From positions 1 through 43,278 of the forward strand of contig SICD01000005.1 of the NCBI GenBank assembly GCA_009694865.1: 43,278 nt of DNA, written 5' to 3'. This stretch comes from Candidatus Magasanikiibacteriota bacterium. Its GTDB lineage: Bacteria; Patescibacteriota; Patescibacteriia; Magasanikbacterales; GWA2-37-8. Positions 30,712 through 38,947 of this stretch are shown in pieces (the first letter of the stretch is position 1; each line of letters begins with the position of its first letter). The notes beneath the pieces were generated by a model. That model worked only from the letters and a program-made list of their open reading frames with translations. It searched no databases and was not told where the DNA came from. The position numbers were made by a program, and so were the translations under genes.

Positions 30712-31707
30712 TTATTCCTTACTCCACCGCGCAAAAATTCCCGCTGGCAACAATCGCTCACTACCTTTCTCTGCGATCGTCAGCTCCCCAATTTCGATTT
30801 CTCCTTTGTACTCTTTCATTAAATCCGCTAAATTATTTTTATAGGAAATTGCTGAATACCCCGATGCATACCCATTGATAAGAAAAAATAACGGCTGGTC
30901 GCTTAAAACCTGTTTACAGACATCGAGCAACTCCAAAAAATGATCTTCCACTTTCCACAATTCCCCCTTCGCTCCATGCCCAAAAGCTGGTGGATCCATA
31001 ATAATACCATCATATTTATTTCCTCGTTTCACTTCCCGTTTCACATACGCCCGTGCGTCATCAAGTATCCAACGAATGGGTTTATTTTCCAAACCCGACA
31101 ACATGGCGTTATCCCGTGCCCACCCAATCGCCACTTTCGATCCGTCCACGTGGACTACCTCCGCCCCCGCTTTCGCGGCAGCAAGAGAGGCCCCTCCCGT
31201 GTAACCAAACAAATTTAGAACGCGGACGAGTCCTCCTCCCGCCTCCTCCCCTGCGGTGGAGGAGGTTGCGTTTCCCCTCCCCTTCGCAAAGGGGAGGTCG
31301 GGGAGAGGTCTCGCTTTGTTTTCTTGTTTTCTTGTTTTCTTGATTTTCTCCCCAATCCACTCCCAATTCCCCACCTGTTCCGGAAACACCCCCGTATGCT
31401 TAAACGCCGACAATTTAATCCAAAGCTTAAAACCAGCAAGATCAACGGGCCACCGCTCCGGTAATTTCTTTCGCGTCTGCCATGTCGCCGTAGGGACAGG
31501 TCTAGACCTGTCCCCACCGTTTTCTGAACGAAAATACGCATCCGCCTTCTGCCACTCACTCTCTGATAACCGCTTTTTCCACAACGCCTGCGGATCCGGC
31601 CGTGCGACCGTCACCTCGCCATACCGCTCCAATTTTTCCCCGTCGCCACTATCGAGCAGGGCATAATCATTGCCTGGTTTAGTTTTTAAAATGGAGTATT
31701 CATGCAT
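30712..31707 (-). CDS. RlmI/RlmK-like class I rRNA methyltransferase
   Basis: 331 aa. Motif I is VLNLFGYTGGASL (about 163-175), and the acceptor-binding motif is GIIMDPPAFGHG, as in the RlmI-type m5C rRNA methyltransferases; ENGG-type linkers upstream are short. The N-terminal PUA-like part is reduced. Two segments look repeat-derived: residues 64-72 (GGDRSRPVP), encoded by a perfect 22-bp palindrome, and about 123-160, encoded by a TTTTCTTG tandem and a CCCCTCC/GGGGAGG hairpin. Neither breaks the frame; both fall before motif I. Confidence 0.82.
   Translation of the reverse strand: MHEYSILKTKPGNDYALLDSGDGEKLERYGEVTVARPDPQALWKKRLSESEWQKADAYFRSENGGDRSRPVPTATWQTRKKLPERWPVDLAGFKLWIKLSAFKHTGVFPEQVGNWEWIGEKIKKTRKQENKARPLPDLPFAKGRGNATSSTAGEEAGGGLVRVLNLFGYTGGASLAAAKAGAEVVHVDGSKVAIGWARDNAMLSGLENKPIRWILDDARAYVKREVKRGNKYDGIIMDPPAFGHGAKGELWKVEDHFLELLDVCKQVLSDQPLFFLINGYASGYSAISYKNNLADLMKEYKGEIEIGELTIAEKGSERLLPAGIFARWSKE
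31225..31350. repeat. repeat cluster inside the RlmI-like gene
   Basis: Contains CCTCCTCCCGCCTCCTCCCC, the hairpin CCCCTCCCCTTCGCAAAGGG and a TTTTCTTG unit repeated four times. Confidence 0.7.
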
Positions 31708-31774
31708 AGATATTGCTGTAAAGTTAGCCTTATGTTAGAATCAAGTATACTAAATAATACGCTCTTGGGCAACT

Positions 31775-32200
31775 ATGAAAGATATAATACTATTTCCAGA
31801 CGAAACTATTGTCGCAACAAAACTTTTTGATGTCCACCAAGACTGGGAAGTCCCAATCTCAGGATTTTTTATAATTGCTGCTGTGCGTAAAATAAAATCT
31901 ATATCCGAATTTACCGACGAAGAAACATCTGAGTTCATCAATCTCATTCGTGCAATTCGGGCTGGGATGAGAGACGTGCTTGCTATACAGGAAGTGTACT
32001 TATTCCAAAACGAAGACACCGAGCACGGTTTTCATCTGTGGATGTTACCGCGCCACGCATGGATGGAAAAATTTGGCAAAAAAATCCAATCAGTACGGCC
32101 CATCATAAATTATGCCAAAGAAAATATGCTCGGTGATGATGTTTTTACGGAAGTTAGAGACTGTGTAAAAAAAATGAGGGTATATATGTCAAATTTTTAA
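31775..32200 (+). CDS. HIT-superfamily-like protein
   Basis: 141 aa. The overall look (VHQDWEVPISGFFIIAAVRKI, EFINLIRAIRAGMRDVL, NEDTEHGFHLWMLPRHAWM) is that of a HIT-like nucleotide-binding protein; the triad HGFHLWMLPRH is a variant of HxHxHxx, so catalysis is uncertain. It is the only plus-strand gene between 28.2 and 43.3 kb. A TATACT at about 31745 may be its -10, with no good -35. Confidence 0.65.
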   Translation: MKDIILFPDETIVATKLFDVHQDWEVPISGFFIIAAVRKIKSISEFTDEETSEFINLIRAIRAGMRDVLAIQEVYLFQNEDTEHGFHLWMLPRHAWMEKFGKKIQSVRPIINYAKENMLGDDVFTEVRDCVKKMRVYMSNF

Positions 32201-32208
32201 AATGACAA

Positions 32209-32943
32209 CTAAATTTCTCCCCCCTCATATTCAATCTCACTCTCATCGAGTCTCCGTATCCCCTCTCCACTCATCATCTCTTCATACGTATGCGCGATAA
32301 GCCCTGGTACGCGACCAAGAATAAAAAAACCCGTCGCGATGCGCCAATCAAAACCCATATCGGATAAAATCGCCGCGTTGGCACCATCCATATTGAGCGG
32401 CAAAGGTTTGGAAGAAATTTTATTTAAAGCTTCACCAACTGTCACCGCGAAAGAACAATGTTTACCATACAACCCCGTTTCTTTGGCAACAGTAAACAAC
32501 GTGTCCGTCCGATTGTCATGGCTGAGCACGCGATGTCCATATCCCGGGATACGGACTTTTTTTTCTTTTAAACTTTTTAAGAGGAATTCAAGATCACTCA
32601 CACCAACATTGGTCTGAAAAAACTTCGCCGCGCCTTCCAGCGCTCCACCATGCTTATTTCCGCCAAGCGCCAAAATGCCAGCCGCGACCGACACGTGCAA
32701 ATCATTCCCAACTGACGCCACCATCCGCGGCACCATCGCCGACGCCACCCCGACACCATGGTCAATCATGGCCGTTAACATGGCATTCAACATTTTAGTT
32801 TCCTTGACAGTCGGCAATTTCCCACGCCAAATCAAAAATACCGTTTCCACAAAACTTTTATTTTCCACGAGCTCGTGGAGATTGTAGCCACGGATAATTT
32901 CTTGTCCATCGTTAACGTTACTAATTGCGGTTTTCCATTGCAT
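32209..32943 (-). CDS. short citrate synthase family protein, likely citryl-CoA lyase
   Basis: 244 aa, much shorter than citrate synthase (about 370-430) and lacking the small domain's usual N-terminal part. Blocks: NKHGGALEGAAKFF (97-109), GYGHRV (134-139) and PLNMDGANAAILSDMGF (182-198). GGALxxAAKxF is closer to the lyase part of ATP-citrate lyase than to HGGAN of citrate synthase (my judgement). With the two following subunit genes upstream, it could split citryl-CoA into acetyl-CoA and oxaloacetate. A secreted-protein gene separates it from them. Confidence 0.7.
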   Translation of the reverse strand: MQWKTAISNVNDGQEIIRGYNLHELVENKSFVETVFLIWRGKLPTVKETKMLNAMLTAMIDHGVGVASAMVPRMVASVGNDLHVSVAAGILALGGNKHGGALEGAAKFFQTNVGVSDLEFLLKSLKEKKVRIPGYGHRVLSHDNRTDTLFTVAKETGLYGKHCSFAVTVGEALNKISSKPLPLNMDGANAAILSDMGFDWRIATGFFILGRVPGLIAHTYEEMMSGEGIRRLDESEIEYEGGEI

Positions 32944-33016
32944 AATGGTCGAAAGATTAGAAGATTAAAAGACTAGAAGATTATCGAACAATATCGGACA
33001 ATAATCTTGCAATCTT

Positions 33017-33976
33017 TTAGTCTTTAAATCTTTGTCGCCCTCGCCGAAATCTTCTCTTTACCATCCAATACAACAAAAATAATCCAACAAAAATAATAGC
33101 AATCCGAATGGGGTTATTATTATCCGAAATAAATAACCAGGCCGGTTGCGCCCTTTCCGCGTAGGGGGCTGCTTTGTCCGCGTAGCTCTGAACGGTCGCG
33201 TAATAGGTCTTCACCCGCACCAACGCCGTTTGGGTGCCACTATACACTCGCCCTACCGTGCCGGCAGTTGAGGAAACCGCATCCACCACCTTGCCGGCTC
33301 CCTCAAGCGCTTCCCGATTTTTATTAAACGCGTCCAGCAAACTATTGCTATGAACAGTACTACTAATCTGCGCGAATAAGTTTTTCGTCGCCGCGGTTAC
33401 TTCTTTAACGCCTAAAACCACTCCGTCCGCCGCTCCCGTTGGCGCCGGTGCCCCCACAAAAATCTGACCACCTTGTCTTTCCACTTCAACCATCAGCGCC
33501 TGACCGATATTTAAGGCTTTCCCCTGGCCGGTAATGTCTTGTAACGGAACAACAAAACCAGTATTCTTGTCCGTTACCATAAGCGACGCGCCCACTGCCC
33601 CACCAATGCCACCCGTATCCAACCCAATGCGAGTGCCTTGTTCATCAATAGTTGTAACTGAAACAAACCGCGCCGACAAGGAGTGCGCGCCCGGGGTAGG
33701 TTGCCAAAATACTCGAAGTTGCTGGGCACTCTCGCGAGGCAAACGTTTAATTTGCGCTTTATCAATCAACTCATTATTGTCATAAAAACCAACCTCGCCT
33801 TCCAGCGCGTAATAATCATTATTAACCACTACTGTATACACGCGAGCTAATTCACCATCGGCCAACGACGTCCGCGCCAACCAAATTCCACTCGCCGGCA
33901 CAAAACCAACACCGGCGGCGGAAACGGCGAGAGGAAAAAATAATAATATCACTAAACCAATTATAATTTTTCGCAT
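33017..33976 (-). CDS. secreted protein with C-terminal membrane anchor
   Basis: 319 aa from ATG 33976 (MRKIIIGLVILLFFPLAVSAAG), a clean signal peptide; an ATG 48 bases upstream lies in the repeat and is rejected. Residues about 25-125 form a beta-rich domain (RVYTVVVNNDYYALEGEVGFYD), and there is one membrane segment near the C-terminus (PIRIAIIFVGLFLLYWMV) followed by a basic tail. No named family. Same strand as the citrate-metabolism genes, but no functional link visible. Confidence 0.7.
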   Translation of the reverse strand: MRKIIIGLVILLFFPLAVSAAGVGFVPASGIWLARTSLADGELARVYTVVVNNDYYALEGEVGFYDNNELIDKAQIKRLPRESAQQLRVFWQPTPGAHSLSARFVSVTTIDEQGTRIGLDTGGIGGAVGASLMVTDKNTGFVVPLQDITGQGKALNIGQALMVEVERQGGQIFVGAPAPTGAADGVVLGVKEVTAATKNLFAQISSTVHSNSLLDAFNKNREALEGAGKVVDAVSSTAGTVGRVYSGTQTALVRVKTYYATVQSYADKAAPYAERAQPAWLFISDNNNPIRIAIIFVGLFLLYWMVKRRFRRGRQRFKD

Positions 33977-33988
33977 ACACAAATCAAT

Positions 33989-34121
33989 TGTCATCCCGAC
34001 CACAGGAGGTCGTAGATCCTCCAAGGAGGAGATCTCTGGCTCACAAACGATCGGCGGACAGAGATTCCTCTATGAGGGATCGCGAGACCTCGTCGGCTGC
34101 CAAGCCTCGCTCGGAATGACA
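33989..34121. repeat. dispersed palindromic repeat
   Basis: TGTCATCCCGACC...CGCTCGGAATGACA with inner GAGATCTCTGGCTCAC and GGACAGAGATTCCTC. Same family as 3029-3151 and 38819-38928. Confidence 0.8.
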
Positions 34122-34143
34122 AACGTCTTAAAACTTAAACATT

Positions 34144-35115
34144 TCAAGCATGCAGCTTAACTAACTCTACCAAATCCTCATACCTCTCCGCAATCATAAC
34201 TCCAACTTCCTTAAGCGCCGCCTCTTTTTCCGCCGCCCCCTGTCCCCGCGCCACAATGGCTCCCGCATGCCCAATGTTCATGCCTTCGGGGAGCATCTGC
34301 GCGAATTTACCACCAATATAAATCGCAAGCGGCTTAGTAAATTCTTTATTTTTAATTAATTCCACAATTTCAAATTCATAACTCCCGCCATGCTCGCCAA
34401 AAATTATTACCGCTTTCGTTTGTTCATCTTTTTCATACAATTTGAGCACATCGGCATATGTCGTTCCCATCAAGAGGTCTCCCCCCACGTGCACGGCCGC
34501 GCTTTGGCCTAAGCCATTTTTGGATAATTGCCACGAAAGCTCATTTGTCATACCACCAGAACGAGAGATAACCCCAATACTACCCGGTTTAAAAATATCG
34601 TTGACTAATGGTCCGCCGATCACACCAATCCGCCCCACGCCCGGATTAATCGCACCAAGCGAACTCGGACCCAAAATGCGAATATTTTTTTCTTTCGCCG
34701 CCGCCAAACAGTACGCCGTGTCTTTAATGGGGATACGTTCCACAAACACGTTAATGAGTGCAATATCGTTTTCAATCGCTTCTAAAATTGCGGCCTTGGC
34801 GGCAAATGGTGGCACATAAATCACCGAAACGACATCGCTCAACTTGTCATTCTGAGCGGAGGCTCGCGCCGGAGTCGAAGAATCCATTTCACCAAACGTC
34901 AAGGGATCCTTCGCTTCGCTCAGGATGACAGCCATCGCCTCCTTCACCGTATCAAACACCGGCTTTCCTTCCACTTCCTGCCCACCTTTTTTGGGCGTCA
35001 CACCACAGAGGACATTGGTGCCATAATCAAGCATGGCTTTGGCACCTTTTTGGCCTTCCTTGCCCGTGATGCCTTGGACCAGGACTTTGGTGTTTTTAGA
35101 AATGAGGATGGACAT
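34144..35115 (-). CDS. SucD-like subunit, probably citryl-CoA synthetase type
   Basis: 323 aa. It has the CoA-binding Rossmann start (VLVQGITGKEGQKGAKAML), ILGPSSLGAINPG and the catalytic phosphohistidine in IGHAGAIV (H283). SRSGGMTNELSWQ and FGEHGGSYEFE are closer to ATP-citrate lyase/citryl-CoA synthetase than to succinyl-CoA synthetase, which has SRSGTLTYE. Residues about 63-90 (ILSEAKDPLTFGE and on) are encoded by an inserted repeat at 34845-34930. Stop is TGA. The GIY-YIG gene lies between it and the SucC-like gene. Confidence 0.78.
   Translation of the reverse strand: MSILISKNTKVLVQGITGKEGQKGAKAMLDYGTNVLCGVTPKKGGQEVEGKPVFDTVKEAMAVILSEAKDPLTFGEMDSSTPARASAQNDKLSDVVSVIYVPPFAAKAAILEAIENDIALINVFVERIPIKDTAYCLAAAKEKNIRILGPSSLGAINPGVGRIGVIGGPLVNDIFKPGSIGVISRSGGMTNELSWQLSKNGLGQSAAVHVGGDLLMGTTYADVLKLYEKDEQTKAVIIFGEHGGSYEFEIVELIKNKEFTKPLAIYIGGKFAQMLPEGMNIGHAGAIVARGQGAAEKEAALKEVGVMIAERYEDLVELVKLHA
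34845..34930. repeat. palindromic repeat inside the SucD-like gene
   Basis: TGTCATTCTGAGCG at one end and CGCTCAGGATGACA at the other form an inverted pair; frame is kept. Confidence 0.85.
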
Positions 35116-35124
35116 AATGGATGC

Positions 35125-35163
35125 GTCATTGCGAGCGACCGGAGGGAGCGTCGCAATCCCCTT
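35125..35163. repeat. left inverted repeat of the GIY-YIG unit
   Basis: GTCATTGCGAGCGACC...CGCAATCCCCTT. Inverted match to 35482-35524. Confidence 0.75.
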
Positions 35164-35166
35164 ATT

Positions 35167-35466
35167 TTACCAGGGAGTTAATTCGTTAAATAAATCTCTC
35201 AACTCAGGATTAAATTTGTGTATCAACTCATCTTTCTTTTTTCTAGAATAATTTTTTATCTGCTTCTCGCGCGCAATCGCATCGTCCGGATGGCTGTATT
35301 CTTCGTAGTAAACTAATTTATTAACATTATATTTTTTTGTAAAATATCCGCCATTACCTTCCTTGTGGTCTAACACCCGTTTATGTAGCCCACTCGTTAC
35401 ACCAACATATAATACGGCATTACTGTGATTGGCCATCAGATAAGCATAATAACGTTCTTCCTGCAT
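35167..35466 (-). CDS. GIY-YIG nuclease-domain protein
   Basis: 99 aa. The motif AYLMANHSNAVLYVGVTSGLHKRVLDHKEG carries the GIY-YIG pattern (AYL...YVG), the catalytic Arg (LHKR) and later Glu in YYEEYSHPDDAIAREKQIK. This is the stand-alone YhbQ/UPF0213-type family, common in CPR genomes. The gene, with the two arms around it, occupies the whole space between the SucC- and SucD-like genes. Confidence 0.92.
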   Translation of the reverse strand: MQEERYYAYLMANHSNAVLYVGVTSGLHKRVLDHKEGNGGYFTKKYNVNKLVYYEEYSHPDDAIAREKQIKNYSRKKKDELIHKFNPELRDLFNELTPW

Positions 35467-35481
35467 ACGGAGTTTCTAAGC

Positions 35482-35524
35482 AAGGGGATTACGACGTCGC
35501 TCGTTCCTCGCTCCTCGTAATGAC
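35482..35524. repeat. right inverted repeat of the GIY-YIG unit
   Basis: AAGGGGATTACGACG...CTCCTCGTAATGAC. It overlaps the 3' end of the SucC-like gene and encodes its last residues (VITRSEERATS). Confidence 0.75.
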
Positions 35525-36718
35525 GCTACTATCGCGAATCATCTCCGCCAGCACCTGCGCCGTCTCGCTCATTCCCGTTTCTTTTTTAAACATTTTGATA
35601 TTCAAATTATTCCGTTTAACACATTCTTCCAAAAGCGCAAAACCCTCCGCGCTCTCCGTTCCATCGCGCCGAACAACAATTGGATAGGCCGGCTTAATCT
35701 CATCTAGCGCGTCTACAATACCCATAAACGTTTCTTTGATATTGGTAAAGTTAGCCACCACTCCGCACATCCAGAGTCCCTTGAGTCCAGGCTTGGAGAG
35801 AACAACCTTGGCGAGTTGGTACACTTTTTCGCGCGGCGGATTGCCGGAATACTCGGTATAGTTTGAAGGCTTAAGACCAGCGCCGGCTAAAGCGTCCATG
35901 TTGGCAATCGACGCTCCCCCACCGTTCAAAATCATGGCAATATCACCATCAAGCTCAATATATTTTCCAGCCGTACCACGGTAATACGCTTCTCCCTCAT
36001 CAATTTTTTTCGCCGCAATCTCTCGGTCGGTCGGCAGTCGCCCCATCATGGTACGTGGTTCCAATTCTTTCCATTCCTCGTGACGATAGAACGCATCATC
36101 GTCAATCGCCACTTTCGCGTCCGCCGCCACCCAGCGACCATCAGTGGTTTTAACGAGGGGGTTAATTTCTACAACACGAGTGTCTTCTGCAAGGAAACAA
36201 GACCACAGTTTATTTTTAATGTCATCCTGAGGCACAGCCGAAGGATCTAGTTGGCCACCTAGATTCTTCGCTTCGCTCAGAATGACAGATTGACGCACGT
36301 CTAAAAATTTCTTTTCTATCTGCTCCTCCGCCACATCCTCAATGTCCATGCCCCCTTCCGAAGAATAAATAATCACCGGTTGTTTTTTGTTGGTATCGTA
36401 CGTTATCGAGAAATAATGCTCCTCGGCAATATTCAATTTTTCTTCAATTAAAAGCGCGGACACATACTGCCCGCGAATTTGCATGTCAAACAATTCCGCG
36501 CAGGCCATTACCACTTCCTGAATGGACGAACAAAATTTAATCCCATTATTTTTTCCGCGCTTGCCGCTTAACACCTGCGCCTTAACCACCACATCCGTCA
36601 CGCCGAGGCTGTTGTACGCATCCATAAAATTATCACCACGCTTAACCACCGCGCCTTTAGGAGTGGCAATGCCATGCTTAGCAAATAATTTTTTTCCTTC
36701 AAATTCGTAGAGATTCAT
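35489..36718 (-). CDS. SucC-like ATP-grasp subunit, probably citryl-CoA synthetase type
   Basis: 409 aa. An ATP-grasp start (NLYEFEGKKLFAKHGIATP) and VVKAQVLSGKRGK match the family. GGGASIANMDALAGAGLKPS, NYTEYSGNPP and VVANFTNIKETFMGI are ATP-citrate lyase-like (IANFTDVAxTFxGI there) rather than the NIFGGI of succinyl-CoA synthetase. Residues about 144-166 (VILSEAKNLGGQ and on) come from an inserted repeat, and the last about 12 residues from the GIY-YIG unit's arm. Start ATG at 36718 overlaps the GNAT stop as ATGA. Confidence 0.78.
   Translation of the reverse strand: MNLYEFEGKKLFAKHGIATPKGAVVKRGDNFMDAYNSLGVTDVVVKAQVLSGKRGKNNGIKFCSSIQEVVMACAELFDMQIRGQYVSALLIEEKLNIAEEHYFSITYDTNKKQPVIIYSSEGGMDIEDVAEEQIEKKFLDVRQSVILSEAKNLGGQLDPSAVPQDDIKNKLWSCFLAEDTRVVEINPLVKTTDGRWVAADAKVAIDDDAFYRHEEWKELEPRTMMGRLPTDREIAAKKIDEGEAYYRGTAGKYIELDGDIAMILNGGGASIANMDALAGAGLKPSNYTEYSGNPPREKVYQLAKVVLSKPGLKGLWMCGVVANFTNIKETFMGIVDALDEIKPAYPIVVRRDGTESAEGFALLEECVKRNNLNIKMFKKETGMSETAQVLAEMIRDSSVITRSEERATS
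36220..36287. repeat. palindromic repeat inside the SucC-like gene
   Basis: TGTCATCCTGA...TCAGAATGACA ends, inner GATCTAG and CTAGATTC pair around TTGGCCAC. Frame is kept. Confidence 0.85.
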
Positions 36719-37044
36719 AAATCCATTCTAAACTCTTTACCATAATCCTTAAACCCTAAACTCTCGTACCACGCATGCACCTTTGGGCGGCTATAGCGGC
36801 TGGTGCCAATAAGCTTATAACACTCTCGCGCTTTCGCCTCGGCAATCACCGACTCAACCAACTTGGTACCTAGCCCTTTTCCTCGTTGACTTTCTTCCAC
36901 CAGCACATCAAATAAGCCGTATGGTTTGGCATGAGCGTCGTCAAAAATAAGATACAGATACGCTCGGCCTACTTCGCGACCATTGTCTTCCATCGCGATT
37001 CTGACAGCATACGTATCGCGCTTCTCTTCTTTTTTAATTTCCAT
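36715..37044 (-). CDS. GNAT-family N-acetyltransferase
   Basis: 109 aa from ATG 37044 (MEIKKEEKRDTY). The acetyl-CoA pyrophosphate loop is SQRGKGLGTKLVES (Q/RxxGxG/A), followed by YKLIGTSRYSRPKVHAWYESLGFKDYGKEF, the usual C-terminal GNAT block. Substrate unknown. Stop TGA overlaps the SucC-like ATG by ATGA, evidence that UGA is read as stop in this genome. Confidence 0.92.
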   Translation of the reverse strand: MEIKKEEKRDTYAVRIAMEDNGREVGRAYLYLIFDDAHAKPYGLFDVLVEESQRGKGLGTKLVESVIAEAKARECYKLIGTSRYSRPKVHAWYESLGFKDYGKEFRMDL

Positions 37045-37079
37045 AACAATGTAACAATATAGCAATTGAACAATTGATC

Positions 37080-37122
37080 GCGCGAGATTCCTCGACTACG
37101 CTACGCTTCGCTCGGAATGACA
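37080..37122. repeat. partial repeat at the end of the glmR gene
   Basis: GCGCGAGATTCCTCGACTAC...CGCTCGGAATGACA. It supplies the last codons of glmR (CHSERSVA) and its stop. Confidence 0.65.
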
Positions 37123-38070
37123 ATCTAAGATGTCTCCTAAAATTTTACTTAATTTCTCCGGACTCAACCCCCCCTCGTCTTTCTCAAAATCGGCACCAAC
37201 AATTTGTTGATTTTTTATATTCTCAATATTTTTTGCAAACGCCCCCCATTTTCTCTCCTCAAATCGCTGTCTCTGCCGTGGAGTGAGCTCTAGATCGTGA
37301 TAAATAACGGTATCAATTGGCCGGGGCAAATAACTTTCTAGCTCGCTCACAAAATCACTCAAGCGCTCCGGCCCGGTTTCACCGTTCTGCTCATAGGCAT
37401 CGCCCGCTACGTAGATTAATTTCGCTTTTGAGGCATCAATCGCTTCTTTTACGCCACCGGGGAGAAGTGTGGCGATAACGCTGGTATACAAACTGCCCGG
37501 GCTCAAAAAAATATAATCGGCTTCTTGAATTACATTCTGGGCTTCGGAATATATTTTAACCTCCGGCTCCAACCACACGCGCTTAATTTTAAGCGTTCGA
37601 TCGTAGGTTGGGTCATCCAACGCCGCTTCGGTCTTAACAATCATACCATTTCGCAATTCAGCGCACAAATCACTCGGCTCTAAAGTTATCGGATAAGCAT
37701 GCCCAACCGCCGACACCGCCTCCTCCAGTGCCCGCACCCCGCTCATAAAATCTTTGGCGTAATTACTGCCGAGTGTCAAAAATAAATTACCCAAATTATG
37801 CCCGGTCAATTTGCCGTCTCCGGTAAAACGAGTTCGATAAAAAATATTTCGCAACCAATGATAATCATATGGCGAGAGCGCCAAAACCGCGCGCAAAATG
37901 TCGCCCGGCGGCAAACCACCAAACTCCTGTCGTAATCTCCCCGATGAACCACCCGAATCACTCATGGATATGACGGCGGCTACTTCCAATTGACCAACAA
38001 ATTTTTTTAACGCGTTAATCACAATCGCGCTTCCATTCCCCCCGCCGATAACAACTACTTTAGTCTTCAT
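37096..38070 (-). CDS. glmR: gluconeogenesis factor GlmR (YvcK/CofD-like)
   Basis: 324 aa. The Rossmann glycine-rich loop is VVIGGGNGSAIVINAL (6-21), followed by SDSGGSSGRLRQEFGGLPPGDILRA, GHNLGNLF and SPGSLYTSVIATLLPGGV, all typical. In Bacillus this UDP-GlcNAc-binding protein stimulates GlmS and cell-wall precursor supply (established there). Here glmS and a glmU-like gene lie within 5 kb, which fits. The last ~8 residues are repeat-encoded. Transcribed after the HAD gene 67 bases upstream. Confidence 0.93.
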   Translation of the reverse strand: MKTKVVVIGGGNGSAIVINALKKFVGQLEVAAVISMSDSGGSSGRLRQEFGGLPPGDILRAVLALSPYDYHWLRNIFYRTRFTGDGKLTGHNLGNLFLTLGSNYAKDFMSGVRALEEAVSAVGHAYPITLEPSDLCAELRNGMIVKTEAALDDPTYDRTLKIKRVWLEPEVKIYSEAQNVIQEADYIFLSPGSLYTSVIATLLPGGVKEAIDASKAKLIYVAGDAYEQNGETGPERLSDFVSELESYLPRPIDTVIYHDLELTPRQRQRFEERKWGAFAKNIENIKNQQIVGADFEKDEGGLSPEKLSKILGDILDCHSERSVA

Positions 38071-38136
38071 AAAAATTCAATATGCGTGGATCAAAATACA
38101 AGTTGTATATTTTTCCATGTATTTTGTATATTGTTT

Positions 38137-38793
38137 TCAACTTATACCTAAAAAATCAAATAATTTTTTGTCGAGCAGAGACTCAATAATTAAATTCGCT
38201 TTAGAAAAATCTCCATGACTCCACCTAGGATCCGGTACTGCGACGCATCGCATGCCCGCCGCCTGCGCGCTCACGAGCCCATTGACTGAATCCTCAATAA
38301 CCACACATTCGGCCGGCGGAATCTGGAGCACTTCGGCAGTATGCCTATAAATTGCTGGATCTGGTTTGCCAACAAAATTAACATGATCGGTAGAGACAAG
38401 CGCGTCAAAATACTTTCCCCATTCGAAACGATTAACAATCGTATTAATACGCTCAAGCGTGGAACCAGACGCAATCGCGAGTTTCACGCCGCTCTGTTTA
38501 ATTCTTGGGAATAATTCACTCGCCCCTGGCATAGGACCGGCTTGATAGGTGTAAATAGGTTCCGTAGCCACCAAACGCCCTTGCAAAATCTCTTCCACGG
38601 AATCGACTAAACCAAAATGTTGTTTTAAAAACAACGCGTTCTCACGAAAACTTTGACCCGTCATTCGCGCTGTTAATTCGCGCGATAATTTAATTTTATA
38701 TTTATCCAAAAAACCCATCTCGGCTTTGGCCCAGTAAAACTCACTATCAATAATCACTCCGTCCATGTCAAAAATAACAGCTTGAAATTTCAT
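38137..38793 (-). CDS. HAD-family phosphatase (beta-phosphoglucomutase-like)
   Basis: 218 aa. Motif I FDMDGVIIDS (8-17), motif II IASGST, motif III GKPDPAIY and motif IV VIEDSVNGLVSAQAAGM identify subfamily I with an alpha-helical cap. Substrate is probably a small sugar phosphate, not assignable. Transcribed toward glmR; a dispersed repeat lies upstream. Confidence 0.92.
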   Translation of the reverse strand: MKFQAVIFDMDGVIIDSEFYWAKAEMGFLDKYKIKLSRELTARMTGQSFRENALFLKQHFGLVDSVEEILQGRLVATEPIYTYQAGPMPGASELFPRIKQSGVKLAIASGSTLERINTIVNRFEWGKYFDALVSTDHVNFVGKPDPAIYRHTAEVLQIPPAECVVIEDSVNGLVSAQAAGMRCVAVPDPRWSHGDFSKANLIIESLLDKKLFDFLGIS

Positions 38794-38818
38794 ACCTATT
38801 AGTTAGTGCCTTAACAAT

Positions 38819-38928
38819 TGTCATTTCGAACGAAGCCGTAGCGCAGAGAGAAATCTCTGGCTTACCCAACATTACGACGATTGAGACAGAGATTCCTCGT
38901 CGGCTGCGAAGCCTCGCTCGGAATGACA
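38819..38928. repeat. dispersed palindromic repeat
   Basis: TGTCATTTCGAACG...CTCGGAATGACA with GAGAAATCTCTGGC and GACAGAGATTCCTCG inside; same family as 3029-3151. Confidence 0.8.
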
Positions 38929-38947
38929 GTAGCCAAACGGGAATTTA

